The translations under genes and the position numbers were made by a program. From Cupriavidus oxalaticus (GTDB lineage: Bacteria; Pseudomonadota; Gammaproteobacteria; Burkholderiales; Burkholderiaceae), in the NCBI RefSeq assembly GCF_004768545.1, contig NZ_CP038634.1, forward strand, positions 496,001 to 560,000: a stretch of 64,000 nt of DNA, read 5' to 3'. Each line of letters opens with the position of its first letter. Positions within the stretch are counted from its first letter, which is position 1. The notes below the pieces were generated by a model. It saw only the letters and a program-made list of their open reading frames with translations, searched no databases and was not told the origin of the DNA. Below are positions 40,882-64,000 of this stretch, piece by piece.

Positions 40882-40900
40882 ATACCTGATAATCATTCTC
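40882..40900. promoter_or_regulatory. Fur-box-like site between the Gly NRPS and FhuF-like genes
   Basis: Position by position, 40882-40900 matches 13 of 19 bases of the Fur consensus (GATAATGATAATCATTATC), including the central TGATAATCATT run. It lies in the 218-bp gap between divergent iron genes and should shut both off when iron is replete. Confidence 0.65.
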
Positions 40901-40926
40901 ATCTTCAACTTGAAAGATGGCGTTGG

Positions 40927-41722
40927 ATGCACAAATACAACGCCGTTCAGGGCTGCCTCTTGTCTGCTCTACTACCGCTACCGCTGTTGCTTGAACTGTT
41001 TCCGGGGCCGTTGCGCCAATACGCCGAAGCCGTGGCGGCCGGCCCGCCCGCGCCTGCGGACATCGCCATTGCCGCGCTCGGCTCCTCGCCCGCCGGCCCC
41101 CCTCGCGCGTGCGCTGCAGCTCAGCGCCGCGCACCACGGCAGCATCGACTCGCGCGTGACCGGCTCGGTCTGGGCGCGGCATGGCTTCTCGTCGCTGCTG
41201 CCCGGCGTGGTGGCCGCCGCCGCGCTGGCGCACCACGTGCTGCCGCTGCGCGACGCCGCGATCCGGGCCGACCGGCGCGGCCGCGCCGTGACGCTGTTGT
41301 TGCCGCATGGCGGCGAGGCGCTGCACCGGGCGCCGCCGCACCAGCGCTACGGCCCGCTGCTGGACGACCTGCTGGCGCCGCTGGTGCAGGCGCTCGCCGC
41401 GGCCAGCGGCGCGTCGCCGCGGCTGCTGTGGGCCAATGCCGGTGCCGTCGTCGCCGAGGTGTTCCGCCACGCGCCCGCCCTGCTGCAGCCGGGCCTGCCG
41501 GCCACCGAGGCGACGCTGGCGCAAGATGCCGCGTGGCTGATGGACACCCGCACGCGCCCCGACGGCCGCGACAACCCGCTGCATGCGCCGATGCGCGCGC
41601 ACCGCGTCACCCGCGACGGCACCACCACCACGCTGTGGCTGCGCCGGCTGTGCTGCCTGCGCTACCGGCTGCACGGCTTCCCGCTGTGCGGGGACTGCCC
41701 GCGCCGCCTGCTGCCGAGCTGA
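40927..41722 (+). pseudogene. FhuF-like ferric-siderophore reductase with apparent one-base frameshift
   Basis: The N-terminal third reads in one frame from the ATG at 40927 (MHKYNAVQGCLLSALLPLPL ... DIAIAALGSSPAGP). The remainder reads in another frame, ALQLSAAHHGSIDSRVTGSV through to the 2Fe-2S motif RLCCLRYRLHGFPLCGDCPR near the C terminus (Cys-Cys-x10-Cys-x2-Cys, as in FhuF). The switch is at a run of six Cs at 41098-41103; deleting one C joins both parts into a protein of about 264 residues. FhuF proteins reduce ferric hydroxamate siderophores in the cytoplasm. Either the gene is broken, or the run is a sequencing error or a slippage site. It diverges from the Gly NRPS across a Fur-box-like site and is convergent with the hydroxyornithine NRPS, 12 bp away. 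Confidence 0.75.
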
Positions 41723-41734
41723 AACCATCTCCGC

Positions 41735-47788
<6,054 letters not shown>

Positions 47789-47823
47789 GGGGGCGGGACC
47801 TGTCAATGGATTTCAGGGAGCGA

Positions 47824-50800
47824 TTACGCCGGCACCACGGCCTGCGCATGCGGTGCAGCAGCGGCCAGTGCCATGTGCGCCAGCTTGTCGAGGTCATCGT
47901 CCGCAGCTTCCTGCCTGACGGCAGCGGCCAGCGCATGCGCGGTCGGATGGTCGAACAACAGGCCGGGGGCAATCTCCACCTGCAGCCGGCGGCGCAGCCG
48001 CGCGACCAGCTTGATCACCAGCAGCGAATGGCCGCCGAGGGCAAAGAAATCGGCATGCGGGTCGACCTGGCCCTGTTCCAGCAACCCGGCCATCAACGCG
48101 CACACCAGGGCTTCCACCGCGTCCGATGCCGGCGCTGCGACCGGAGCTGGCGCACTGTCGGCGGGAACCAGTCCGCGCAGCGCGACGCGGTCGGTCTTGC
48201 CATTGGGCAGGCGCGGCAGCGCGGGCAGCGGGACGAAGCGCGCCGGCACCATCGCGTCAGGCAGCATCGCGGCCAGCGTGTGGCGCAGCGCGGCGGCGTC
48301 GATGCCGCTGCCGGCTGCCGGCACGAGGAAGGCACACAGCACAGCCTCGCCGCCGGGTCCCGCCACTGCGCACACCGCTGCCTGCGCGACCGCCGGCTGC
48401 GCCAGCAGCGCGGCTTCGACCTCCGCGGGCTCGACGCGGATGCCGCGGATCTTGACCTGCTGGTCGGCGCGGCCCAGCAGTTGCAGCCCGGCGGGCGTGG
48501 CGCGCGCGAGATCGCCGGTGCGGTACAGCCGTTCGCCGGCAACGAAGGGACCGTCGACGAACGCCGCCGCATCGAGGTCCGCCCGGCCCAAGTAGCCGTG
48601 TGCGAGTTGCGGGCCGCCGACGTAAAGCTGCCCGGCTACACCGGCCGGCACCGGCCGCAGCGCATCGTCGAGCAGGCGCACGCGGGTCGCACCCAGCGCG
48701 CGGCTAAGCGGTGCGTTGCCGCCTGCCCAAGCCGGCATGTCTGCGCCCAGCGCATGGACCATCACGCCGATGGTGGTTTCGGTCGGGCCGTAGTGGTTGA
48801 AGATGCGGCAGCCGGGCGCGTGGCGGCGCAACGTGCCGACCAGGCTGGCCGGCAGCGGCTCGCCGCCAAGGATGACGGTGGCCGGCACCGCGGGCGCTTC
48901 CGTTTCCAGCAGCGCCGCCAGGTGCGACGGCACGATCTTGATGGCATCGACCGCGCGGCCGCGCAGGTAGCGGGCAAAGGCCGCGGGGTGGGCCATGTCG
49001 TCATCGCCGGCCACCACCAGGCAGCGCCCCTGCCACAGCGCGGCGAACAGCGTGGTGTTGCCGAGGTCCGCGGCTACCGACGACGTCAGGCCGAAGCGCT
49101 GGCACGACGACAGCGACAGCGCATCGCAAGCCGCCGCGGTGTAGTGGCTGATCTGCGCGTGGCCAATCACCACGCCCTTGGGTTCGCCGGTGGAGCCGGA
49201 AGTGAACAGCACGTAGGCGGCGGCACCAGGATCGACAGTGACCGCAGCCTCTGCTGCTGACGCCGCCGTGGCCAGCAACGCATCGGCACTGACCACGGTC
49301 TCGTCGTCCGCCGACGCCTGCTGCGCGATCGTCAGCACCGGCGCTGCCTGCGCCAGCACGCTGCGGCGCCGCGCCTGCGGCCAGGCCGGATCGAGCGGTA
49401 CATAGGCGCCGCCGGCGGCCCATACCGCCAGCAGGCTGGCCACCAGCGCGCCACTGCGCGGCAATGCCAGCGCCACGCGCGTGCCGGGGCCGACGCCGAG
49501 CGCGCGCAGCCGTTGCGCGGCGGCGTGCACCGTGCGCTGCAGGCCGGCATAGTCGAGTGCGAGATCGGCGGCATCCAGCGCGGGCGCCGCCGGCGTGTTG
49601 CGTGCATGCTCTGCGATGCGGTGCAGCAGCGAGTCGCCCGCCGCTGCCGGCATGTCGCCGGTCCAGCATTGCGGCACGCGCAAGGTATCGTCGGACGGCC
49701 ACCACAGCGACGGCAGCGGCGCATCCAGTGCGGCGGGCAGCGCGCCGATCAGCGCGGCGAGATGGGACAGCAGCCATGGCGCCACGCGCGGATGCAGCGC
49801 GCCGGCTTGCGCATGCAGCGCCAGCGCGGCCATGCCCTGACCGTCGTCCAGTGCCTCGCACACCAAATCGAAGCCCGGCCACGCCGGACTGGCCAGCGCG
49901 ATCCCGTCGGCGGGCAATGGCGATACCGCAAACCCGATGCGCGGGCCGGCATCACCGGGCAGCCACGCTTCCTGCCACGCGGCGTGGCCATCCAGCGTCG
50001 ACAGCCACGCCTGCCAGTGGCTGCGCAGGCTGGCTTCGTCATCCCATTGCACGCCAAGCGGCAGCGCCTTGACGAACACGCCGGCGGCGCCGGCCATCAC
50101 GCCGTAATCGCGGCGGCAGTCGTGCAGCCATGTGGCGCTGAATGCCGGCTGCGCGCACAGGCGCGCCAGCATGCTCCACCATGCGGCGTGCAGCACGCGC
50201 TCGGGCGTGCTGCCGAGCTGGCGCGCGGTCGCGTCCAGCGCCTGGCGGTGCGCGGCGTGCAGCGTGTGGCGCCAGCTTTCGGCGGGCGTGGCTGAGGCAG
50301 CAGCGAGCGCGTCGGGCAAGCGCAGCGGCGCGGGCAGCCCGGCCGCCTGAGCTTGCCAGTAGCGGCGGCCGGCGTCGCCGGTACCGTCCTCGCCCAGGCA
50401 CGCGCCCGCCTGCCAGTCGGCATACTGGGCGTATTGCAGCGGCGGCTCGGCGTCGTCCGCGGCGGTGGTTTCCAGGGCGGCGCGCAGGGCTTCGGCGAGG
50501 CGCAGCACGCTGCTTCGGTCTGCCGCCAGCGGGCTGGCCAGCAGCCACAGCGTGGCACCGCCGCTGGCCAGCGGGCACAGGCAGGCGCGCAGCACGTCGC
50601 CCCGCGCCGGATCGAGCGCCGGCAGCGCCAGCGCGTCGCCGTCCGCGACGATGATGGTGGCCGCGCCGTTGGCGCCCTGCGGCACGCATGCCACCGGCTG
50701 GCTGCCATCGTCGATATAAGCCATGCACAGCACGTCATGGCGTTTGCGCAGCACGGCCAGCGCGGCGTCCACCGCGGCTGGCTCTGGCTGGCAAGCCAGC

Positions 50801-50896
50801 GCGATGCGCGCCACGTGCGCGTGCGGCGCGGGCGCATTGCGCCATTGCCGCCAGGCGGCCTGTTGTTCGGGAGTCGGACTCCAGGCGTCGTGCATC

Positions 50897-50904
<8 letters not shown>
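47824..50904 (-). CDS. NRPS, degenerate C-like domain plus A-T, Asp code
   Basis: A 1026-residue synthetase. Residues about 1-420 look like a condensation domain in size and spacing, but where HHxxxDG should be (near 126) the sequence is ASPLAADRSS, so it cannot be an ordinary catalyst. It may be an interface-type domain that recruits a hydroxylase. The adenylation domain (FTSGSTGEPKG near 570) has the hand-read code DLTKIGHIGK, a standard Asp code. The carrier is LGGHSLLVIK (Ser near 958). The functional condensation domain for this module is probably the last one of the preceding NRPS. The start at 50904 has AGGAG at 8 nt and overlaps the preceding gene by 8 bp. Confidence 0.88.
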
Positions 50905-60199
<9,295 letters not shown>

Positions 60200-60280
60200 G
60201 GCGAAAGCGTTGGAGATGACAGGTCCCCGCCGGGCAGGCGCAGCCAGCCCGGCCAGGAGTGATCAGACGGGAAACGCGCC

Positions 60281-61354
60281 TCAGCCCAGTCCGGGCGGCG
60301 CGGGCTCGGCCATGGCGACGATCACGCGGCGCGCGCCGGTGAAGGTGCCGCGCCCGTGGGCGGCGAGCATGTTGTCGAGCATCAGCACGTCGCCCTGCTG
60401 CCAGGGAAAGCGCACCGTGCATTGGTCCAGCGTGGCGCGGATCGAGGCCAGCGCATCGTCTTCCAGCGGTGCGCCGTCGCCGTAGACGACGTTGCGCGGC
60501 AGTTCGTCGACGCTGCCGACCACGTCCAGCAAGGTCTCGCGCACGTGCGGCGCCAGGTTGGACACATGGAACAGGTGGGCCTGGTTGAACCACACCATCT
60601 CGCCGGTCACGGGATGGCGCGCGACCGCCTGGCACAGCTGGCGCGTGCGCAGCTCGCCGTCGGGCTTCCATTCGAACTCGATCCGCTGCGCGCGGCAGAA
60701 GCGCTCCACCTGCGCGCGGTCTTCGGTGTTGAAGGCGCGCTGCCAGCTCAGGTCGAGGCCGTTGCCGTAGTTGCGCACGTACATCAGCCGGCGTTGCGCA
60801 AAGCGCTCGCGGATGGCTGGGTCGAGGCGCTGGTAGACCAGGCGGCTGTCGGCGATCGGCGTTTCGCCGCCGGATTCGCTCGGCTGCACGCAGTGGAACC
60901 AGATCTTCATCGGCCACTGCAGCGTGTACGACTGCTCGTTATGCAGCGGGATCACCTGGTGCGCCGGGTATTCGGTCGAGGTGTAGACGCCCTCCCTGAC
61001 CTGCGAGCGCGGCGTGGAGCCGAACTCGTAGCTCAGCAGCGGATGGCCGAAGGCGCTGGCGAAGGCGCGGAACGCGGTGTCGTCATCGAAATGAAAGCCA
61101 CGGAACAGCACGCCGCCGACGCGCGGCAACTGCTCGGCGGCAATCGCCGCCATGGCATGGAACTGGCCGCGCCAGTCGGTGCCGCCGTCCGGCTTGACCA
61201 CCAGCGGCAGCGCGCCTTGCGCGGACAGCGGGGCGATACGCAGTCCGCCTGCCCCGGCGTTGCTTGCCGAGGTGGCTGAGGTTGCGGCGGTAGCCACGCC
61301 GGCAGCGGCGCGGTGGTCCGCCCTGAGGTCGGCGATGGTACTGGTCGTGTCCAT
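60281..61354 (-). CDS. SyrP/TauD-type Fe(II)/2-oxoglutarate oxygenase, probable aspartyl beta-hydroxylase
   Basis: A 357-residue stand-alone oxygenase. Iron-ligand motif LHNEQSYTLQWP near residue 138, distal His in NMLAAHGRGTF followed by Arg in GARRVIVAM, and the family segments VGGVLFRGFHFDDD, LMYVRNYGNGLDLSW and HLFHVSNL are all present. It resembles the hydroxylase fused to the next gene in overall order of motifs but differs clearly in sequence, so it probably serves the other Asp residue. It is the first gene of the large NRPS operon, 81 bp upstream of the first NRPS, behind the divergent Fur-box-like region. In related siderophores such enzymes make beta-hydroxyaspartate on the carrier protein. 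Confidence 0.88.
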   Translation of the reverse strand: MDTTSTIADLRADHRAAAGVATAATSATSASNAGAGGLRIAPLSAQGALPLVVKPDGGTDWRGQFHAMAAIAAEQLPRVGGVLFRGFHFDDDTAFRAFASAFGHPLLSYEFGSTPRSQVREGVYTSTEYPAHQVIPLHNEQSYTLQWPMKIWFHCVQPSESGGETPIADSRLVYQRLDPAIRERFAQRRLMYVRNYGNGLDLSWQRAFNTEDRAQVERFCRAQRIEFEWKPDGELRTRQLCQAVARHPVTGEMVWFNQAHLFHVSNLAPHVRETLLDVVGSVDELPRNVVYGDGAPLEDDALASIRATLDQCTVRFPWQQGDVLMLDNMLAAHGRGTFTGARRVIVAMAEPAPPGLG

Positions 61355-61490
61355 ATCCCTGTTGCCTCTACGGGTGCGTTCGCGAGGCCGGTTGCGGCCT
61401 GGGAGTCAATGGAGGCCAACGGGGGCAGCCTCGCGAACCATGTCTGCACATTGAAAGTGTGAAGCGAGTGTAGCGGAATAATTTACGAAT

Positions 61491-61509
61491 GGAAATACAA
61501 ATCATTATC
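61491..61509. promoter_or_regulatory. Fur-box-like site between the hydroxylase and mbtH operons
   Basis: 61491-61509 matches 14 of 19 bases of the Fur consensus, with the 10-base half AATCATTATC exact. It lies in the 264-bp AT-rich divergent promoter and should give iron-repressed expression of both operons. Confidence 0.75.
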
Positions 61510-61618
61510 ATTTACGATATTGACCGACGAATCATCGCGAACGTTCGCGACGCCATCGCGGCGGACTTGCTTGCCGGCGCCGCGATGGCGTTTCCACACC
61601 ACCAGAAGGAGCATTGCC

Positions 61619-61825
61619 ATGAGCTGGGACCACCCCGACACGCGTTTCCACGTCGTCCGCAATGAAGAAGGCCAGTACTCGATCTGGCCCGACTACAAGC
61701 CCGTCCCGGCAGGATGGAAAAGCACCGGATTCCAGGGCAATCGCGACGAGTGCCTGACCCATATCGACACGGTCTGGACCGACATGCGCCCGCTCAGCCT
61801 GCAGCGCGCGCTGGCTGGCGCATGA
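61619..61825 (+). CDS. MbtH-like NRPS accessory protein
   Basis: A 68-residue MbtH protein, full length. The family fingerprint is intact: NEEGQYSIWP, PAGWKSTGFQG, CLTHIDTVWTDMRPLSL. MbtH proteins bind adenylation domains and are often needed for their solubility or activity; this single copy could serve all five A domains of the locus. AAGGAG precedes the ATG at 61619. The stop overlaps the thioesterase start (ATGA). First gene of the forward iron-regulated operon. Confidence 0.95.
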   Translation: MSWDHPDTRFHVVRNEEGQYSIWPDYKPVPAGWKSTGFQGNRDECLTHIDTVWTDMRPLSLQRALAGA

Positions 61826-62646
61826 GCGCGCCGCAGCCTGGGCGCGAGCGCTGGTTTGCCGTGATGCCCGGACGGGCAGGCGATGCCACGAATGCAGAGG
61901 CTACGCGCGTGCGCCTGTACTGCCTGCCCTATGCGGGCGCCGGCCATACCGCGTACCACGGGTGGCGCGACGCGCTGCCCGCGCAGGTGGAGCTGGCGCC
62001 GGTATACCTGCCCGGACGCGGCATGCGCACGGCCGAGGCGCATGCGGCTTCGATCGAGGAACTGGCCGCGGCGCTGGCGGCGGCGATCGCACGCGCGGCG
62101 CGCACCGAGGCGCCGCGCTTTGCGCTGTTCGGGCACAGCATGGGCGCCCTGCTCGGCTTCGAAACCGCGCGCGTGCTCGAAACCGTGCACGGCCTTGCGC
62201 CCACGGCGCTGGTTGTGTCCGGACGAGGCGCGCCGGCGCTGCCGTCGGCGCGGCCGCCGTTCAGCACGCTGCCTGACGGCGCCTTCGCCGACGTCATCGC
62301 GGGGATGGGCGGCATGCCGGCCGAGATCCGCGAAACCCCGGAAGCACTGGCGTTCTTCCTGCCGGTGCTGCGTGCCGACATCGCGCTGTGCGAGCGCTGG
62401 CGCTACGTCCGCGGCCCGCGCCTGGGCTGCCCGATCACCGTGCTGGGCGGCCAGGACGATGTCCACGCGCCGCCCGCCACGCTGGCAGCCTGGCGCGACG
62501 AAACCCTGCACGATTGCCGCCAGCAGGTCTTCGCGGGTGGGCACTTCTTCCTGCACGACGCGGCGCCCGCGGTGCTGGATGCCGTTGCGCAGGCAGTGCT
62601 TGGCACCGCGCCGCTCAGCGGAGAAGCCGGCCATGCGCTTGCCTGA
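61822..62646 (+). CDS. Type II thioesterase
   Basis: A 274-residue alpha/beta-hydrolase thioesterase of the external (GrsT/RifR) kind: LPYAGAGHTAYHGW at the N terminus, nucleophile elbow FGHSMGALLGFE (Ser near 110), acid in the TVLGGQDD segment and the catalytic His in FAGGHFFLHD. It removes misloaded or stalled groups from carrier proteins. As no in-line thioesterase exists in any NRPS here, a role in final release cannot be excluded but would be atypical. Coupled to mbtH by a 4-bp overlap and to the transferase gene by 14 bp. Confidence 0.9.
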   Translation: MSAPQPGRERWFAVMPGRAGDATNAEATRVRLYCLPYAGAGHTAYHGWRDALPAQVELAPVYLPGRGMRTAEAHAASIEELAAALAAAIARAARTEAPRFALFGHSMGALLGFETARVLETVHGLAPTALVVSGRGAPALPSARPPFSTLPDGAFADVIAGMGGMPAEIRETPEALAFFLPVLRADIALCERWRYVRGPRLGCPITVLGGQDDVHAPPATLAAWRDETLHDCRQQVFAGGHFFLHDAAPAVLDAVAQAVLGTAPLSGEAGHALA

Positions 62647-63370
62647 CTTCGCCGCACCGTCGCACGGCGACATCCACGTGTGGCACGTGGCGGCCGATGC
62701 GCCGGTGGATCCCACCGTGCTTTCTGCTGACGAGCACGCCCGCGCCGCCGCGTTTCGCCAGGCCGCCGACCGCAACCGCTTTACCGCGGCGCGCGCGGCC
62801 TTGCGCACGCTGCTGGGCGGCTGCCTGGCCCTGCCGCCCGCCGCCGTCCCGCTGGCCGCCAACGCCTTCGGCAAGCCCGTGCTGGCCACGGCCCCGGAGA
62901 ACCCGCCCCTGCACTTCAACGTCAGCCACAGCGGCGCGCGCGCGGTGATCGCGCTGTCGCGCGCGCCGGTCGGCATCGACATCGAAGCCTGGCGTGCCGG
63001 CATGGCCTGGGCGGACTGGCGCGACAGCGCCGCCGTCGCCTGCGCGCCCGATGAAATGCACTGGCTTGCCGGGCTGGCGCAGCGGCAGCCGGAGCACGCC
63101 ATGCTCGGCTTCCTGCGGCTCTGGACCGCCAAGGAAGCGTGCAGCAAGGCGCTCGGCACCGGCCTGTCGGCGTCGCCGCAAGCGGTGCGCGTGGCGCCGC
63201 CCGGCAGCGCCGGATGCGTGCCGCCGCTGGCGCGCGCCGGCGCGGGTGTCTGGTATCTGCACGATGCCGGCGGCGGTTCGCGCTATGTGGCATGCCTGGC
63301 CACGCCGCTCGCGGCGGTGCGCGTCGTGCAACGGCAATACCCGCCGCGGTGCGCCAGCGCCAACCCTTGA
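62633..63370 (+). CDS. 4'-phosphopantetheinyl transferase (Sfp type)
   Basis: A 245-residue Sfp-type transferase. Both family motifs are intact: [10 protein letters not shown] (Mg-binding acid residues) and [19 protein letters not shown], preceded by [16 protein letters not shown]. It converts apo carrier domains to the holo form; the six carrier domains of the NRPSs are the obvious targets, and the ACP of the polyene-like locus is a possible further one. Overlaps the thioesterase gene by 14 bp. Confidence 0.93.
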   Translation: MRLPDFAAPSHGDIHVWHVAADAPVDPTVLSADEHARAAAFRQAADRNRFTAARAALRTLLGGCLALPPAAVPLAANAFGKPVLATAPENPPLHFNVSHSGARAVIALSRAPVGIDIEAWRAGMAWADWRDSAAVACAPDEMHWLAGLAQRQPEHAMLGFLRLWTAKEACSKALGTGLSASPQAVRVAPPGSAGCVPPLARAGAGVWYLHDAGGGSRYVACLATPLAAVRVVQRQYPPRCASANP

Positions 63371-63434
63371 TCCAGTCCTTGCAGTCAACGCCCCCAACGC
63401 CCCTGTATCAACGCCCTCCGCTAGGAACGACACC

Positions 63435-64000
63435 ATGACGCCTCCCTCGCTCGCCACGCTCGCCCATGGCCAACCCGCGCCGTTCTCGGCCGGCGCCTTT
63501 GCCCGGCAAGCGCCGATCCGGCTCGACGACAATGCCTACCTGCAGCGCCAGTGCGCCCGCGAATCCAACGCCCGCTCGTATCCGCGCCGCATCCCGCTGG
63601 CGCTGGAACAGGGCTACGGCGTGTACCTGCGCGACACCAGCGGCCAGCTCTTCATCGACTGCCTGGCGGGTGCCGGCACGCTCGCGCTCGGCCACAACCA
63701 CCCGGCGGTGGTGCGCGCGCTGCGCGACACGCTCGACAGCGGCCTGCCGCTGCATACGCTGGACCTGGCCACGCCGGTCAAGGACCGCTTTATCGACGAC
63801 CTGTTCGGCCTGCTGCCGGACGAGTTCGCCGCGCGCGCGCGCATCCAGTTCTGCGGCCCGACCGGTGCCGACGGCATCGAAGCCGCGCTCAAGCTGGCCA
63901 AGACCGCCACCGGCCGCCACACCGTGCTGAGCTTCGCCGGCGGCTACCATGGCATGACCCACGGCACGCTGGCGCTGATGGGCAACCTGGGGCCCAAGGC
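63435..64000 (+). CDS. L-2,4-diaminobutyrate--2-oxoglutarate aminotransferase (PvdH/Dat type), 5' part
   Basis: The first 188 residues are in the window; the gene runs off the end. It is a class III PLP aminotransferase: [39 protein letters not shown] and [11 protein letters not shown] match diaminobutyrate aminotransferases. The catalytic Lys lies beyond the window. It makes L-2,4-diaminobutyrate from aspartate semialdehyde and glutamate, matching the Dab-like code of the large NRPS. It follows the transferase gene by 64 bp with a weak TAGGAA-like ribosome-binding site. Confidence 0.9.
   Translation, partial: MTPPSLATLAHGQPAPFSAGAFARQAPIRLDDNAYLQRQCARESNARSYPRRIPLALEQGYGVYLRDTSGQLFIDCLAGAGTLALGHNHPAVVRALRDTLDSGLPLHTLDLATPVKDRFIDDLFGLLPDEFAARARIQFCGPTGADGIEAALKLAKTATGRHTVLSFAGGYHGMTHGTLALMGNLGPK

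Noticed and set aside
61822..62646. Reading the thioesterase as the missing terminal release domain of the NRPS
   Set aside because: It is a separate external-type thioesterase coupled to mbtH; such proteins normally edit misloaded carriers, so it was not assigned the release role.

Overview
The window looks like chromosomal DNA of a GC-rich beta-proteobacterium, most likely Cupriavidus or a close relative in the Burkholderiaceae. This is inferred from very high GC, a Bug-type periplasmic binding protein, a BKACE (DUF849) enzyme, a homogentisate operon and a hydroxyaspartate/hydroxamate siderophore locus. No database search was possible, so the genus is a judgement. No tRNA, rRNA, CRISPR array or intact insertion sequence was seen.

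Layout. (1) 1-8.8 kb is catabolic: the tail of a 14-residue-repeat exported protein; a BKACE enzyme and a 3-hydroxyacyl-CoA dehydrogenase-like enzyme divergent from a LysR regulator; a GntR regulator with an IlvD/Edd sugar-acid dehydratase, divergent from a Bug solute-binding protein; and a beta-hydroxyacid dehydrogenase. (2) 8.9-20.7 kb carries a small glycine-zipper lipoprotein followed by an aryl-polyene-like (ape-type) lipid locus: glycosyltransferase and ACP on one strand; on the other, a membrane protein, an acyl/aryl-ACP ligase fused to a dehydratase, an LPLAT acyltransferase, a LolA-like carrier, an MMPL exporter, a NodB-type deacetylase, a ketosynthase, a ketosynthase-like partner and a second hot-dog dehydratase. 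No ketoreductase is present. (3) 20.7-25.1 kb is a homogentisate operon (FAD aromatic hydroxylase, hmgA, fumarylacetoacetase) behind a palindromic control region. (4) 25.5-28.4 kb holds an XRE regulator and a small TetR unit (TetR, alpha/beta hydrolase, DUF2917 protein) in which the same 16-bp operator-like sequence precedes both tetR and the hydrolase.

(5) 28.5-64.0 kb is a siderophore locus in three transcription blocks around two divergent control regions, each with a Fur-box-like site. Block A (minus, 40.7 to 28.5 kb): one-module NRPS (Gly-like code), PvdE-type ABC exporter, GNAT acyltransferase, ornithine N5-monooxygenase, TonB-dependent receptor, then DUF3649, PepSY and DUF3325 inner-membrane proteins. 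Block B (minus, 61.4 to 41.7 kb): stand-alone SyrP/TauD-type hydroxylase and three large NRPSs carrying two Asp-type, one Dab-type and one hydroxyornithine-like adenylation domains; a second hydroxylase is fused to the end of the first NRPS. Block C (plus, 61.6 kb onward): MbtH protein, type II thioesterase, phosphopantetheinyl transferase and diaminobutyrate aminotransferase (cut by the window end). A frameshifted FhuF-like ferric reductase lies between blocks A and B.

The siderophore genes together predict a peptide with two beta-hydroxyaspartates and one N-acyl-N-hydroxyornithine (hexadentate iron binding), plus Dab and probably Gly. Unusual points are the NRPS-hydroxylase fusion that keeps what looks like an internal ribosome-binding site and start codon, tandem carrier domains, a condensation-like domain without its catalytic motif beside an Asp module, and the absence of any in-line release domain.
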